Source of the DNA: Agapanthus africanus
Taxonomy: Eukaryota; Streptophyta; Magnoliopsida; Asparagales; Amaryllidaceae
Assembly: GCA_030015575.1 (NCBI GenBank)
Contig: CM057337.1
Span: forward strand, 294,524,044 to 294,588,043
Direction of reading: 5' to 3'
DNA: 64,000 nucleotides
Made by a program: the position numbers and the translations under genes. The notes under the pieces are model-generated. The model did not search any database. It saw only the letters and a program-made list of their open reading frames with translations, and was not told where the DNA came from. Numbering within the stretch: position 1 is the first letter of the stretch; every line of letters begins with the position of its first letter. Shown here piece after piece: positions 1 through 12,085 of this stretch.

Positions 1-919
1 GAAAAATGAAAAGAAAAAGAGAAGAGGGGACAAGAGAGAAAGAAAGTGTGGGGAGACAAACTATGACATGGATGCATGGGCATGTGAGAGTATGAGAGAG
101 AGAGAGGGTATGGCTCCAACCTGGAATCCTTCATCAATTCCTTCCCACATCCTACATTATTTTCTTCAACTCCTTCTTCTTCACCTCCTTAACCCTCTTC
201 TAACTCCATGAAGCTACCTCAAAACCTTACCAAAACATCACCTCACCTTCATTAAAAATGACCACCATCTCATCCTACACACCCTAGTGAGCTCAAGTTT
301 GGATTTTTAGCAACTTGCACCATCTTGGAATTTTCTTCACTTGCTCCAAGAGGTATAACTCGCACCTTTCATCTTGTTATCTAGTTTCTTAGCTTACTAT
401 TCGTGTTTAGAGATCGTTTATGCTTGTTTAGTGATCTAGAAAATTTCTAGGATGATTATTAGTAGGTGTTTTGACCTGTAAAGTGGCAATTGAGCTTTAG
501 TGAGTGTTTACAAGACTTTAGTGATGATTTTCTGGCCAAGACCAGAGACTAGAACCCAAAACACGAACTTAGAATTTTCCGACATCGGGTGTTTGAAAGT
601 TTGTGATGATCTAATGGAATCGGGGATGACCCGAGAGACCCATAAATTAAGTTCCCAGCACAGTGAGACAAGCCGGCACATAGGAAACTAGCATAGAAAC
701 CTGAGCCCCTCCCCTTGATTCCTAGCCGCAGATTTAATGCTTATGGCCGCAATTTGCGACCACAATGTGGTGTCTGGTGTTGTTTTTTGTACCAGGGTTC
801 CCTTATCTTATATCTAGACCAACCCTATATGCAAAATCTCCTAGTTTGATTTAGGGTATAATCTAGGAGTGGTTTTCTATGTTGCTGATTTCGGTTTTGC
901 GATTTCTGAAACTTGGGTT
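1..919. other. Unassigned flank, probably remnant of an older LTR element
   Basis: No convincing gene is present. The first ~350 bases are purine- then pyrimidine-rich and end in AGAGGTATAACTC. That resembles the downstream half of plant LTRs; the LTRs starting at 16169 and 39486 have a similar GAGGTATAA stretch. Around 724-775 lies a GCCGCAGATT / GGCCGCAATTTGCG sequence resembling a decayed form of the GC palindromes found in the leaders of other elements here. This looks like LTR plus leader of an older retroelement cut by Copia-1 at 920. No LTR partner or TSD can be shown, so this is inference. Confidence 0.35.
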
Positions 920-3024
920 TGTTAGGAATATGTATGCCCTAGAGGCCATTATTGTTAATATAGTGGATGCTTGGACATATATATAGAGCCCTTTCTTGCT
1001 CGACATGATAGTATGCTATCTGGTTACCTTTATCTTAACATGTAGACTGATATTATTATACTGTTTGTCTCTTATATGTTGATAAAGCCCTTAGGATATG
1101 TACTTGACTACCAGGATTATGATGAGATCATACTAGTTGGGCCAGGGTGGTCCAAAAGTACAACTTTTAACAATTCCTAGTCAAGAGGAAATCGAGACAG
1201 GGTATCGATATTCCAGAGTAGATTAGTGTGTACGTTTCTTCTCACTTAGAGAGCGATGGTTGATCCCACAACCATTGGTGTGTGACATCAAAGATTCTAC
1301 ACAGGTGCTCATTAGAGAATGGGTACACCGAACGGACTCGGCGAGGACTCCTAGTTGGTAGTATACCAATCGTCAGAGAGCAGTCCTCTGGTGACACTTG
1401 TACAGGTTAGTCTGTAGACCCGAGACCGTCATAGTGTCTTCTGTGGCTCTCACTGTGCTTTGATTTCCTCCTTACCACGCTCAAGAGGACTTGTGCAAAC
1501 AAGTGGATTTTGGGTACAGTCCCGAGTTACATGGAGGCAATGAGCGATTGAAGGGGTTTCGTCTCTCCCGGTATCGGGGGTTGATGTTGCGCTATACTCG
1601 ATTGGCTATAACTGGAAGTCCCTGGCCAGGGCTGCTGCTGAGATTTACTGATAAGTGTTATCAGTAGTATCTCGAACCATTATAGGCCACATATCAGCAT
1701 GACTTATCAAATTACTGTGGTCTGACGTTTACCAACCCAAGACTCGATATGCGACATATTAGACAAAGAGACCGGACTGTACGGTAAGTGTTACTGTTAG
1801 GCTTCATGGAGAGTATGGACAAGCTTGCTTGTTGATCTTCATATCGCTCAATAGCCGGGTAGCCGTTACGTCCAGCTCGAACCACTGACGGCTTGTATGT
1901 GACTGATGTGATCATCACCTGCTGCTGACGTATTGACAAGTCTTTAAAGTCCCACACAGAAGTTTTATGGTTCAAGCGAAACAATGTAGGGCACAAATGT
2001 GATATGTGCGGGGGGCCTGATTAAATACGAGAATATGATACCGTATTCTAATCTGGCAGTTATTTATTATCAGTTAGGTTATATGTGATATAACCTGATT
2101 ATCGAATCATGTGTTGATTTGATAATGTGATATACAGATAAATGATATTAGTTAGTTATATGTGATATAACCGGATTATTAAATCAAAAGTTGATTTAAT
2201 AATGTGATATACATTATATTTGATATAATTATATCTTAACTAATATTATTACCTCACTAATTTTTAACTTAGTATATATTATTATATATAATATATATAT
2301 ATATATATGTTTATATTAAGCATGGCATGATTTTCTATTTTTGTGAAAAATAGAAGTAAGGTGGAAAATGAAGAGGAATGGGGAAGTATGGCTTTATCTA
2401 ATATTATATTTGTCTTGACTTACTACTGAAGTATGGCTATATATTTTTATTTATGGATATTGGATGCTTCAATGAGTGAGGGTCTATGATGAGCCATTCT
2501 TCTCTCATTCTATCACTTGTATTTTTTTCTAGATTTGCACTCATACACTCTCTCTAGCATCCACCTTCTTCTTCCTCATGCCTCAAAACTCCAACCCCTC
2601 ACATATAATGTGAACCATGGAGTTTTGAACAAACTTGTGAGCCTCAAATCCCCTACTTCACCATCCCACACTAAACTAGCACTTTGGTTTTGCGTGTTTC
2701 ATTCTCTAATATCATATTACGGAACAGGTAGCCTGAGCTAGTGGGCTTCGCATGGATCATCTTCGGCATGAAGGTCATCGGAGAAAGCTCGCTCTTTCTC
2801 TCAAGTGGAGCCTAGTGGAGTCGCGTTTACTACTATACGGAGCTTGTGAAGTGAAGGACTCGATCTACGAGGGTATAACTTATTATAGTTTAGTAGATAT
2901 CAAACCTAAAACCCTAATCATCTAGTTAACGATCTAGGTTAGTGTTAGTTAGCACCCCAAATTTTTTAAAATTGGCATACTTGATGCAACAAAAACCTAT
3001 TGGTGGTGCTAGCGTATACTTTCA
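920..3024 (+). repeat. Copia-1 5' LTR (about 2.1 kb)
   Basis: The LTR begins TGTTAGG, ends TTTCA and is followed at once by TGGTATCAGAG. Its first 240 bases match the Copia-2 LTR start. It also shares with Copia-2 a block of 2030-2230 built of palindromes, including AGGTTATAT-GTG-ATATAACCT at 2076-2096 and a 10-bp-arm hairpin at 2178-2200. A TATATATTTTTATTTATGG stretch near 2440 is a candidate TATA region. The 3' LTR partner is outside the window. Small ORFs inside are not genes. Confidence 0.8.
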
Positions 3025-3036
3025 TGGTATCAGAGA
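3025..3036 (+). promoter_or_regulatory. Copia-1 primer binding site (initiator Met tRNA type)
   Basis: TGGTATCAGAGA follows the LTR directly. It differs by one base from the usual TGGTATCAGAGC complementary to plant initiator methionine tRNA. Confidence 0.8.
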
Positions 3037-3840
3037 CAAAGCTAGAAGATTAGACGATGTATATAAAACACGAAACCGAAACAACTCCGAAACTACAAAC
3101 CCAAACACCAAGTTTCTGTTGATTTTTTAAAGGTCTCTAAAATTTTTTTAAACAACTGCAGAATGTTACATGTGATGTAACTACAACACCAGAGAAATTT
3201 GAGGGCAAAATTCCAAAATTGACCCAGTGAGATTGCTCAAATAAACGGCCTCACCTTATTTACTGTAGCAAAAGACCTTGAAATTTTTATGGTGTTCTGA
3301 TCTCTTGGTTTTAGGGGTTTTAGGTTATGTTTTTTTTTTCCAAGATTGCATGTGATGTAATCTTTTCCATTAAGGTTTCAGAGTGTTTCGTAGTCGTGTT
3401 TTAACATCGTTACGGGTTTAAGTTTGATATGATTGCAGTAGTTGGAATCCACATTTAATTGGTTTTGAGAAAACTAGTTAATGATTATAAATCTAGCGTT
3501 TTAGTCTCGGTGAATCGAGTGCCACGAAGTTTTGATTCGGATCGAAACTCCGTCGCAATCGCGTATCGTACGTGAATACTCGCCGAATAAGCGTACTTGG
3601 TAGCCACACCCCATATCCCCGACCAAGAGACTTTAGGAGAACCCCATTGCCAAAAGCATCCACTTGGGTGCTCGCATCCACGGTGTTCCACCTAAGTGCA
3701 CATGGTAGACGGCATCGTGGGTGCGGCCATCTACTATAGTTTACGACCGGGTAGTCGGGAATCTTGTTGAATTACCCAACTAAATTATTGAAATGTGTTT
3801 TTGATATGAGACTAAAATGCAAGGTTTATAGGTTAGGCAT
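3037..3840 (+). other. Copia-1 leader, first segment
   Basis: This is non-coding in the element's sense direction. It holds two AT-rich hairpins with a GTG loop, GTTACAT-GTG-ATGTAAC at 3165-3181 and GATTGCAT-GTG-ATGTAATC at 3344-3362. A block at 3485-3830 is clearly homologous to 32900-33230 of Copia-2 and is open in the antisense direction in both. The segment ends with GGCAT, the target duplication of Tekay-1, and continues at 15334. Confidence 0.75.
3836..3840. repeat. Target-site duplication GGCAT (left copy) of Tekay-1
   Basis: GGCAT at 3836-3840 is repeated at 15329-15333, directly flanking the outer ends of the Tekay-1 LTR pair. The Copia-1 leader resumes immediately afterwards. Confidence 0.9.
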
Positions 3841-6800
3841 TGTCACGACCCAAAATTTGGCACGGCACTTAAACTGACGTCAACAGGAGTAACGCAATTT
3901 AAGTTTAGCCAAAACTCAAAAATCTAAACCATCAAAAGTAGTAAGTGATAAAAACATTGTTAAAAACATTTGAAAATCTCAAGTGAAAATCTTTAAACTT
4001 AAGTTTATTTTCTTAAAAATTTTGGCAGCACCTCCTTTGTAAAAACTAGCCTCGAAACGAGTACAAACATAAGATATAAGTAAAGCAACATATGATATAA
4101 ATAAAATATCCGCAAACGGGAGCAAATCACGCCCAAAGGCGGAAGCAACCACCACAAGTATAATATACAACGCCGTAGCAAAGAAATAGACAGTATAAGT
4201 GAAAAACAGCATAAAGAGAAAAAACTGTATAATAAAAGCCGGCTCACACGAGCTCGACACCCAGAGTCACAAAATATACAATATCGTCCTCACAACTCGT
4301 CTCTAAGTCAATACATGAAATGGTAGATGGAGAGTACTAGATACAATGAGATATACAATGAACATAAACTCGGATAACCACAAAATCCACTTATAGCAAA
4401 ACGGCTCACAGCCAACTGTAGCTGTATCCGCAAATTAGAGATAGAAAGCAGCCTGCAGCGACTGCTCTGAGGGTCAAGCGTGCAAAACACTGTGGCACAA
4501 TGGGGGTGACTTACCAACTCGTGAATAGTAAGTAACATCATACAGGTAATCGCAGGTATGCACGTACTGCGATACTCTATCACATGCAATATGATAGTAT
4601 CAATATGCTAATATGGATATGCATCAATCATGAAAGGTACTCTATCAGGTACAAAAAATACATGAAGCAATGCATATCAATGAATGCTGAGTATGGGATA
4701 AAACATATCATCATCACGAATCATCATCGTCGAATAACCCGGTGTCCATCAACGATATCCCAAATCCTAATACCTCATGCGCCGTCACTTTGATCGTCCC
4801 TCATATCCTGTAAATCTCATGGAACCTGAGTGCCCAACATCTGCACTCGAAAACATCAAGAAATACTCTTGACCAACATCGACACGCAAATCCACATATA
4901 TCGGGCTCCGTCAGCCCGGATCGGCCCATGGGCTCCGTCAGCCTGGATCGGCCCTCAGGCTTCGTCAGTCCGTATCGGCCCATATCCATCAATCGACTCC
5001 GGTCGGTATCCTCCGGATAACCTTCAGGTTCAACAAATCACCGGTAGGCATTAGTCCCTCTGCCAGGCTCATCGTCTACTGCACAACATCCCTTTCTTGT
5101 CCCGGGTACCATACCGGGTCCACCAAGCACCCACAATTGGATCATCCAGCTCCTCCAATCGGGTTTCTATCACACGTCTCAGAACCGAGAAAACGCGTGG
5201 TGGACGCACTGAAATATCATATCAAGAGAAACCGGGTTTTCATAACAATGCAAACTTTCATGAAATAATACCACGGTTCTCAAAATCATAAATCACATGA
5301 AATCCGTATCTCTATGCGTAAATCCATGAAATATGATATATGCAACATAAAACCATAATATGAGCATATCAAGGGAAAACCGCTCTTTTAAATGAATCCC
5401 ATTTTTAAATATATCACACGGTTCCCATTTTCACCAAAATCAATGCAGCATCATATAAGGGTATACATGTAGCTATGTATGCACGATGCATTTCATAAGC
5501 TCAATAGAACAAGAATCAATGTATCAATATCAATAACAATACAATACTGCATATGTGTATAGGTTGTGCGTATCATGGCAATTACCGACGGTGTGGGCGT
5601 AGCATATAATTTAGTGCTCGTGCAACATGAACCGTCAGTAATGGTGCAGTGTCCACTAGATACTAAGTCAAGGCACAATAAGTAATGGTATGTAATGATG
5701 CTCATGCATAATCAACATATATGAATATAATCATGCGGCTATAATATCATATCAAGCCCTGACGCATAACGCCATACGGGCGATTTCCCCGTAGATGTGA
5801 AATCTACACACCGATTATCTCGACCTTGGTATATCCAACCACCTGCTTCCATTTCATCGCAGCGTCCGAAGTCCCTGCCTGCTATCCTATTAACACAAAA
5901 CACAATAACGCGTGGATTTAACAAACTATGCAACAATAACGAACACAATGCCAATTTAACGAACCGGTCACCTTAAGCTACAAAAGGGTTCGCTTAGCGG
6001 CTAACGTGTGTGTCGACATCACTAAAACAGACCCACGAAAGCAAGCTATCCGAAACACTAGAACTATGTCGGATCAATCGTAACGCGCATTGTCGAAACA
6101 CTAAAAACTACTTAATCGATCCCAGATTTTACATACTGTCACAACATAAAAATCTAGCAGTACCAAACACCCTAAAACAACAGCAGACAGATACCCTAAA
6201 AACCACAACCCCCCAGTCCACTGTACGACCGAGCTCGCCGGAAAATCCCTTCATGTCGCAGGCCAAAACCGGTCAGGTGGGGCACGTGTTTCAGGTGTAC
6301 CCTAAGGGCAACTAAAGCTTCACTACTACACTGCTAGATTTCACAGTAAACACTCGGGTTGATAGCAAATTACAGACACCCTATAATGACACTTATAACA
6401 CGATACATGCACAAAACTATAACTTTTAGTGTTCTAAACTGAAGCTAATTAGCAACACAACATTATACAATCCTAGTTAATAGTAAAGAGCACTACCTTT
6501 CCAAACTTGCTCAAACCCCTATCTTTCCATGCTCCAAGTGATCTCCATAGGCTTTAGATCAAGTTTAATGAAGGGTTTAGTGAGTTTTGTAAAGAGTAGT
6601 GAGGATTTGGCTTTGGTTTATGAGGGTTGGGTTAGGGTTTCGGTTTGAGGGAGGTGAGGATGAAAATGAGATGAAGAAACAATGTGAATGGGAGTTGTGA
6701 ATGAGGGTGAGGGTGTATGTGTGAGTGAGGGTGAGAGAATGAGGGTGTGAGTTTTACACGAGCCATGCCTCCCTCTTCTCTCTCCTCATTTAATGCATGG

Positions 6801-7136
6801 CATGCTTCCCCATGCCTCATGATTCCCATGCCACCCTCTCTCTCTCTTGCTCAAGTCAACTTATTTTCAAAACCCTTTATTTTATTTTGAAAACTAATTA
6901 ATTAACTAATTACATAATACTTAATGGAATGGGGTTAATATGCCATGGCTACTTACGCATGGTTTAACACTAATTAACCCTTGGTTAACATGCACATGTG
7001 TGAGCAAGCCCGAAATAAATATTAATAAAATATTAATTAATTTTGATAAAATATTTGAAAACTATTTTGGTAAACCTTTTTACTAAAAATCCGCATTATC
7101 GCTTAATTAACACTAATCGCATTCTAAGGTGTTACA
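3841..7136 (-). repeat. Tekay-1 3' LTR
   Basis: This pairs with 12086-15328. It contains the Tekay-family hairpin GTAGAT-GTGAA-ATCTAC at 5791-5807 and a decayed GAGTTGGCAACTC element near 4506-4520. Both are seen in the other Tekay LTRs of this window. ORFs within it are not conserved between the two LTR copies as proteins. Confidence 0.93.
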
Positions 7137-7151
7137 ATCGTCCCCCTTAAA
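7137..7151 (-). promoter_or_regulatory. Tekay-1 polypurine tract
   Basis: In element sense, TTTAAGGGGGACGAT immediately precedes the 3' LTR. This is the plus-strand primer position typical of Tekay/Del elements. It abuts the end of the integrase-chromodomain frame. Confidence 0.85.
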
Positions 7152-7760
7152 GAAATTCGTCCCCGAATTTAAAAATCTTACTACGCATACCTTCAAAGAG
7201 TTGAGGGAATTTCTTCCGCATCTCGCTCTCGGCCTCCCAAGTGACCTCTTCACTATTCGAGCTACGCCAAAGAACTTTCACAGATGACAAGACCTCTGAC
7301 CGAATTTTCTTCACCTGCCCATCTAATATAACTACTGGCTGCTCGGTGAACGAAAGATCACGCTCTATCAGAACGGTCTGGTACTGAATCATGTGAGAAG
7401 GGTCATGAAGGTATTTGCGAAGCATTGATACATGGAATATGGGGTGAACATCTGGAAAACTGGGTGGAAGTGCCAAACGATAGGCAACGGTACCAACTCG
7501 CTCAAGGATCTCAAAAAGATCTACAAATCTGGGACTAAGCTTCATTCTCTTCCCAAATCTCATCACGCCCTTCATCGGAGAAATCCGTAGGAATACATGA
7601 TCCCCCACTGCGAACTCGAGCCTGCGACGACGACAGTCGGCATAAGACTTTTTTCTGCACTGGGCTGCTATCATACTATCCTGAATCAACTGAATTTTCT
7701 CCGTAGACTCTTGAACTGGCTCCCATAATTTTGCTCTCGCTAAGTTTGGTCTAACAGACT
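7147..7760 (-). pseudogene. Tekay-1 integrase C-terminus and chromodomain
   Basis: The frame shows the GPY/F-like integrase tail (LEFAVGDHVFLRISPMKGV, then KLSPRFVDLFEILERVGTVA) and the HVSMLRKYLHDPSHMI segment. A chromodomain follows, from EQPVVILDGQVKKIRS through SVKVLWRSSNSEEVTWEAE to MRKKFPQLF. In chromoviruses this domain is thought to steer integration to heterochromatin. It is in a different frame from the integrase core (7751-8155), so one frameshift lies near 7750-7800. The upstream methionine at 7818 reads the wrong frame of the core and is not a real start. Confidence 0.9.
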
Positions 7761-8503
7761 GGTGATCGACACTTTCTACCATACAAAGCCTCAAAAGGTG
7801 CCATCTGAATCGTCTCATGATAACTGTTATTGTAAGAGAACTCTATAAATGGCAAGTGACGATCCCAACTGCTACCAAAATCAAGCACGCACGCACGAAG
7901 CATATCCTCCAGAGTCTGTATAGTCCTCTCTGACTGACCATACGTTTGCGGATAGAAAGCGGTGCTAAAGCTCAAACGGGTACACAAGGCTTCCTGAAGC
8001 TTCTGCCAGAGACGACTAGTGAACTGGGTGCCCCTATCGGATATGATGCTTGTGGGAACGCCGTGCAAACGCACAATCTCATCAATGTACAATTGAGCAT
8101 ACAGAGCATAACCGAAAGTGGTCTTCACTTGAAGGAAGTGAGCCGCTTTCGTCAACCGGTCAACAATCGCCCAAATGGAGTCATACCCTCGAATGGAACT
8201 AGGTAGACCAACAACGAAATCGATGGAGATATGTTCCCATTTCCACTCCGGAACGGGTAAAGGCTAAAACTTTCCTGCCGGTCTTTGATGCTCAGCCTTG
8301 ACTTGCTGACTAGTCAGGCACCTCGAAACAAAATTTGAAACATCACTCTTCATCCCTGTCCACCAGTATATATCTCTCAAGTAACGATATATCTTGGTGG
8401 AATCTGGGTGAACACTAAAAGTTGACTGATGTTCATGCTCTACGATCTCGCGTCTCAACCCATCGGTATCAGGTACACATAAACGAGTACGAAAATGCAG
8501 CAC
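7751..8503 (-). pseudogene. Tekay-1 integrase: zinc-binding region and catalytic core
   Basis: The N-terminal zinc-binding region is at 8264-8503, with histidines in EHEHQSTFSVHP followed by RCLTSQQVKAEHQRPAG. The second cysteine of the expected CxxC pair is serine, so zinc binding is probably lost. A stop near 8263 separates this from the core at 7751-8155. The core has the DRGTQF second aspartate motif and [18 protein letters not shown] with the catalytic glutamate. The first catalytic aspartate should lie in the stretch just upstream of 8155. It reads in the same frame as RT and RNase H. Confidence 0.9.
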
Positions 8504-8728
8504 ACCCTAGTTATGAATCATGAAATCCGAATCTCTACCCTGCCGAACATGCTCACGAATCTCAGACAAACGGGCATCGGTAGGCTGTGCCTCATGAATA
8601 CGATCAAGTAGAAGTGGACAGGCGTAGACATGAGCAAGCTGTCCTCCCGTGGAAGTGAACTAAAACTGCACTCTACTGTCGCACAAGATCTGCCAATCTG
8701 CAGAAGACTGTCTCTGAACTGTGCTCAA

Positions 8729-9154
8729 CTAGGACAAGCTACCCCCTGGCCTATGACTCAAAGCATCGGCTACCACATTCGCCTTGCCCGGGAGATAAAG
8801 GATCTCACAATAATAATCATTCACAAGCTCCATCCAACGGCGCTGTCTCAACTTCAGATCCCGCTGCTGGAAGATGTACTTTAAGATCTGGTGGTCTGTG
8901 AAAATCTGACATGACTCCCCGTATAAGTAGTGTCTCCAAATCTTAAGCGCATAGACAACCGCGACCATCTCAAGATCATGAGTGGGATAATTCTGCTCGT
9001 GCTTCTTCAACTGTCGAGAAGCATAAGCGATAACTCTATCATACTGCATCAATACACAACCGAGCCCTACTCGAGAAGCATCAAAGTAAATGACAAACCC
9101 CCATGATCCAGAAGGCAAAGATAAAACCGGTGCAGTCGTTAACCGAGTCTTCAA
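8729..9154 (-). pseudogene. Tekay-1 RNase H
   Basis: The Ty3/Gypsy RNase H pattern is visible. The first aspartate is in [17 protein letters not shown], then come [38 protein letters not shown] and [15 protein letters not shown]. The enzyme degrades the RNA of RNA:DNA hybrids during reverse transcription. It continues the RT frame after stops between 9154 and 9170. The linker to integrase (8504-8728) has no long open frame. Confidence 0.9.
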
Positions 9155-9169
9155 CAGCTGAAAACTCTG

Positions 9170-9916
9170 CTAGCATGCCTCAGTCCAAAGAAAAGGAACT
9201 CCCTTCCTGGTCAGTCCGGTCAACGGTGCTGCGATACTCAAGAAGTCCTGCACGAAACGGCAGTAATAACCGGCTAAGCCCAAAAAGCTGCGGACCTCTG
9301 TCACTGATACAGATCTGGGCCAAAGCTGTACGGCCTCTATCTTCCTCGGGTCCACATGAATACCGGCTCCCGTAACCACATGACCTAGGAAGTCAAAACT
9401 AACAAGCCAGAAGGCACACTTCGAGAATTTAGCAAACAGATGGTGCTCTCTCAATGTCTGCAAAGCAATCCTCAAGTGCTGCTCATGCTCCTCTCGACTC
9501 TTGGAATAAACCAGAATGTCATCAATAAACACAATAATAAATTGGTCGAGGAACGGCCTGAAAATCCGGTTCATCAAATCTATGAACGCTGCTGGGGCCT
9601 TGGTGAGTCCGAACGACATCACCAAAAACTCATAATGCCCGTAGCGCGTATGAAAAGCAGTCTTCGGAATGTCATCATTCCGAACCCGCAATTGATGATA
9701 ACCCGATCTCAAATCAATCTTAGAAAAATGTCCCGCGCCCTGGAGATGATCAAACAAATCGTTAATGCGAGGTAATGGATACCTATTCTGCACCGTAACT
9801 CGGTTCAATTGACGATAATAAATGCACAACCTCAAACTGCCGTCCTTCTTCTTTACGAACAAAACAGGAGCTCCCCAAAGCAAAACACTTGGACGTACAT
9901 GTCCCCTATCAAGCAA
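9170..9916 (-). pseudogene. Tekay-1 reverse transcriptase
   Basis: Ty3/Gypsy RT motifs appear in order: [75 protein letters not shown] and catalytic FIDDILVYS (about 9518-9530). These are followed by FLGHVV and [17 protein letters not shown]. The catalytic FIDD is retained. The family YR-LN motif is preceded by I instead of D in CIYYRQLN, a probable damaging change. A stop separates it from the protease part upstream. Confidence 0.93.
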
Positions 9917-9925
9917 CTCTTGCAG

Positions 9926-10615
9926 CTAATCCTTAAACTCCTTAAGCTCCGCCGGGGCCATCCGGTAAGGCAGTATAGAAATAGGCCCCATGCCGGGGAT
10001 CAAATCAATGCAAAACTCAATCTCTCGTTCTGGCGGCAATCCAGGCAACTCATCGGGAAATACGTCGGGAAACTCTCGCACGATAGGAACCCGGTCCAAC
10101 GAATCTACTGTGACTCCGATATCATGAATGAAAGATAAGAATCCTCGACATCCCCTCCTCAAAAGCCGACTAGCGCAAAGGGCTGAAATCAAACTGTGAG
10201 GGGTAGCACCACGGCCCCCCTGCACAACAAGAACTGACTCCCCAGGAAAATAAAACCTGACTGTCTTCTCACGGCATTCCACAGACGCATAGCAAGTAGC
10301 TAACCAGTCCATGCCAAGGAGAACGTCGAAGTCCAACATCTCAAGAAGGATCAAGTCGACGGACGACTCTCTATCTCCAATACGGACGACACACGACCGA
10401 AACACGTGTCGCGCAACAAACGACTCGCAAACAGGAGTAGTCACAACAAGCGGCTGATCTAGCAAACATGACTCTTGACCCAATCTCGGCACGAAGTGTG
10501 TAGAAATATATGAGTGCGTAGATCCCGGATTTGACAACACGTGCGCATCAAAAGAACATACTGAAAGAGTACCTGAAACCACTGCATTGGACGCCTGCCC
10601 ATCCTGAGGAGTCAA
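9926..10615 (-). pseudogene. Tekay-1 aspartic protease and RT N-terminal linker
   Basis: The frame carries the Ty3/Gypsy protease region, with active-site segment LSNPGSTHSYIS. The homologous site of Tekay-C reads LFDPGSTHSYVS, so the catalytic aspartate is asparagine here. LDFDVLLGMDWLA follows, then a linker ending in PDELPGLPPEREIEFCIDLIPG and PYRMAPAELKEFKD leading into RT. The enzyme would normally cleave Gag-Pol during particle maturation. It is one frame away from gag, so a frameshift lies near 10612. Confidence 0.9.
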
Positions 10616-11847
10616 AGCAAATACTCATGCCTGCCCTCTACTTGCAACTGGCTGTCCTCCATCTCTGTCACCCCGTCCACTCTGAACATACCCTCCGTGA
10701 CCACGACCTCTCTGAGCATAAATCTGACGCAGAGCAACAACAGGCGCAAGAGGTAACGCTCTCTGAGGTGGAGAGGTGATAAGTTAACATGCAATACGGC
10801 TGCCTCGTCCTCACGTGGCTCAGTACAATCTCGAATACGATAATAGAAACTCCCGCACCGGAAACATCCAGACGATGACTGCTGACCCTCCTGAGGATAA
10901 GAGCTAAACAACCAGCCTCTACCTAAGCATCTGCTACCTGAACGAAATCTGTTGCGGCGTCTAAACATCTGTCTCCGTGTTGATATACCAGTATGAACCC
11001 TCTTCGGTTCCGGAACTACCAATGTCTCGGAAAGACGCTCCTCAACCAATAGGGCTGCGTCCACTGCGGCTGCATAGGTGTCACAATGCTGGGCATTGAT
11101 AGCGAGGAACAACTGGGTAAGCAAGCCTTGAGCAAATCTCTTGATCCGCATCTCCCCAGTGTCCACCAAATACGGAGCATACACAGATAGCTGGGTAAAC
11201 TGCACATCGTACTCTGCTGCCTTCATACCAGGAGTCTGGCGTAATGACTCGAAACTGCACGCTCGAGCATCCCTGACGCTCTGCGGAAGAAAACAGCCAA
11301 GAAACACCGTCACGAATTCAGCCCAGGTCATACGAGAAAGATCTGCAGCTCTGCCCTTCTCTAAAAACTCGCACCACTTCTGGGCAAGACCTTCTAGACG
11401 AAAACTCGCGAACTCTACCCATCTCGCATCGGAGCATCTCAGCGAACAACATATCCTGGCCATTCGATCGATAAATGACTGCGGATCCTCAGCTGCATCA
11501 GTTCCGGTGAAAATCGGAGGCTTCAGCCTCATGAACTCAGATAATGATACGGTGATAACCTACGTAGCTGCAGGTGTGACTGCCTGAACCGTAGGTACCA
11601 TCACAGACTCCGTAACAGGTGGGACAACCTCCTGCTTCGGTGCTCGACTGGCCTCCATTAACGATCCCATCATCTGGCGCAAATCCGGCATACCGGCCAC
11701 TAGCCTAGTAATACGATCAAGCGAAGGTGGATCAATCTGCTCATGAACAACGGGCGTACCGCCCTGGTTTGTCCTTGTCTCAAACGAGCTAACTCTGACC
11801 TCGGCCCTCGCGACCGCTCTCTGCGCTTTCGTAGTCTTCGGCGGCAT
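10612..11847 (-). pseudogene. Tekay-1 Gag
   Basis: The start is taken at 11847 because MPPKTTKAQRAVARAE aligns with the Tekay-C Gag start. The capsid region includes FTGTDAAEDPQSFIDRMARI, WVEFASFRLEGLAQKWCEF, MTWAEFVTVFLGCFLP and LSVYAPYLVDTGEMRIKRFAQG. The zinc knuckle reads CFRCGSFYYRIRDC, where the CX2CX4HX4C histidine is tyrosine, so RNA binding is probably impaired. A stop at 11560-11562 interrupts the N-terminal third. Gag forms the cytoplasmic particle that packages element RNA. Confidence 0.92.
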
Positions 11848-12085
11848 AATGGCTGGAAATGAAAATAGTATTCGATAAGAACACGGAAATCGAATCACAA
11901 GGATGTATAAATCACGGAAAGAATTTCAACCAACAAGTCCTAAGGTCACTTAGGTGGAGTATCGTGTCGTAAGTATCCCACGGAATATACACACGCTACG
12001 TCACTCTACTTATGCTATCTACTCCATCATACCAAGGTTATCCTACACTACGAAAGGTAAAAACTAGTGCTTTGATACCAACTTT
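11848..12085 (-). other. Tekay-1 leader between 5' LTR and gag
   Basis: This is a short untranslated leader. It is homologous to 53111-53349 of Tekay-C, including the shared CTTAGGTGGAGT / GTGTAAGTATCCC-like stretch. No further feature is seen. Confidence 0.75.
12071..12082 (-). promoter_or_regulatory. Tekay-1 primer binding site
   Basis: In element sense TTGGTATCAAAG follows the 5' LTR after a three-base AAG spacer. It is a diverged initiator-Met site; Tekay-2 has TTGGTATCAGAGC at the same place. Confidence 0.85.

Noticed and set aside
1712..1996. 94-codon minus-strand ORF in the Copia-1 LTR
   Set aside because: It lies within the LTR antisense to the element and is not open in the Copia-2 LTRs.
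3025..3036. tRNA genes at the TGGTATCAGAGC-type sites
   Set aside because: Only the 12-18 bases complementary to a tRNA 3' end are present beside LTR ends; these are primer binding sites.
6632..6829. His/Pro-rich ORF and its relative at 14824-15054
   Set aside because: Both are the two copies of one pyrimidine/purine-rich LTR stretch in Tekay-1; there is no independent coding evidence.
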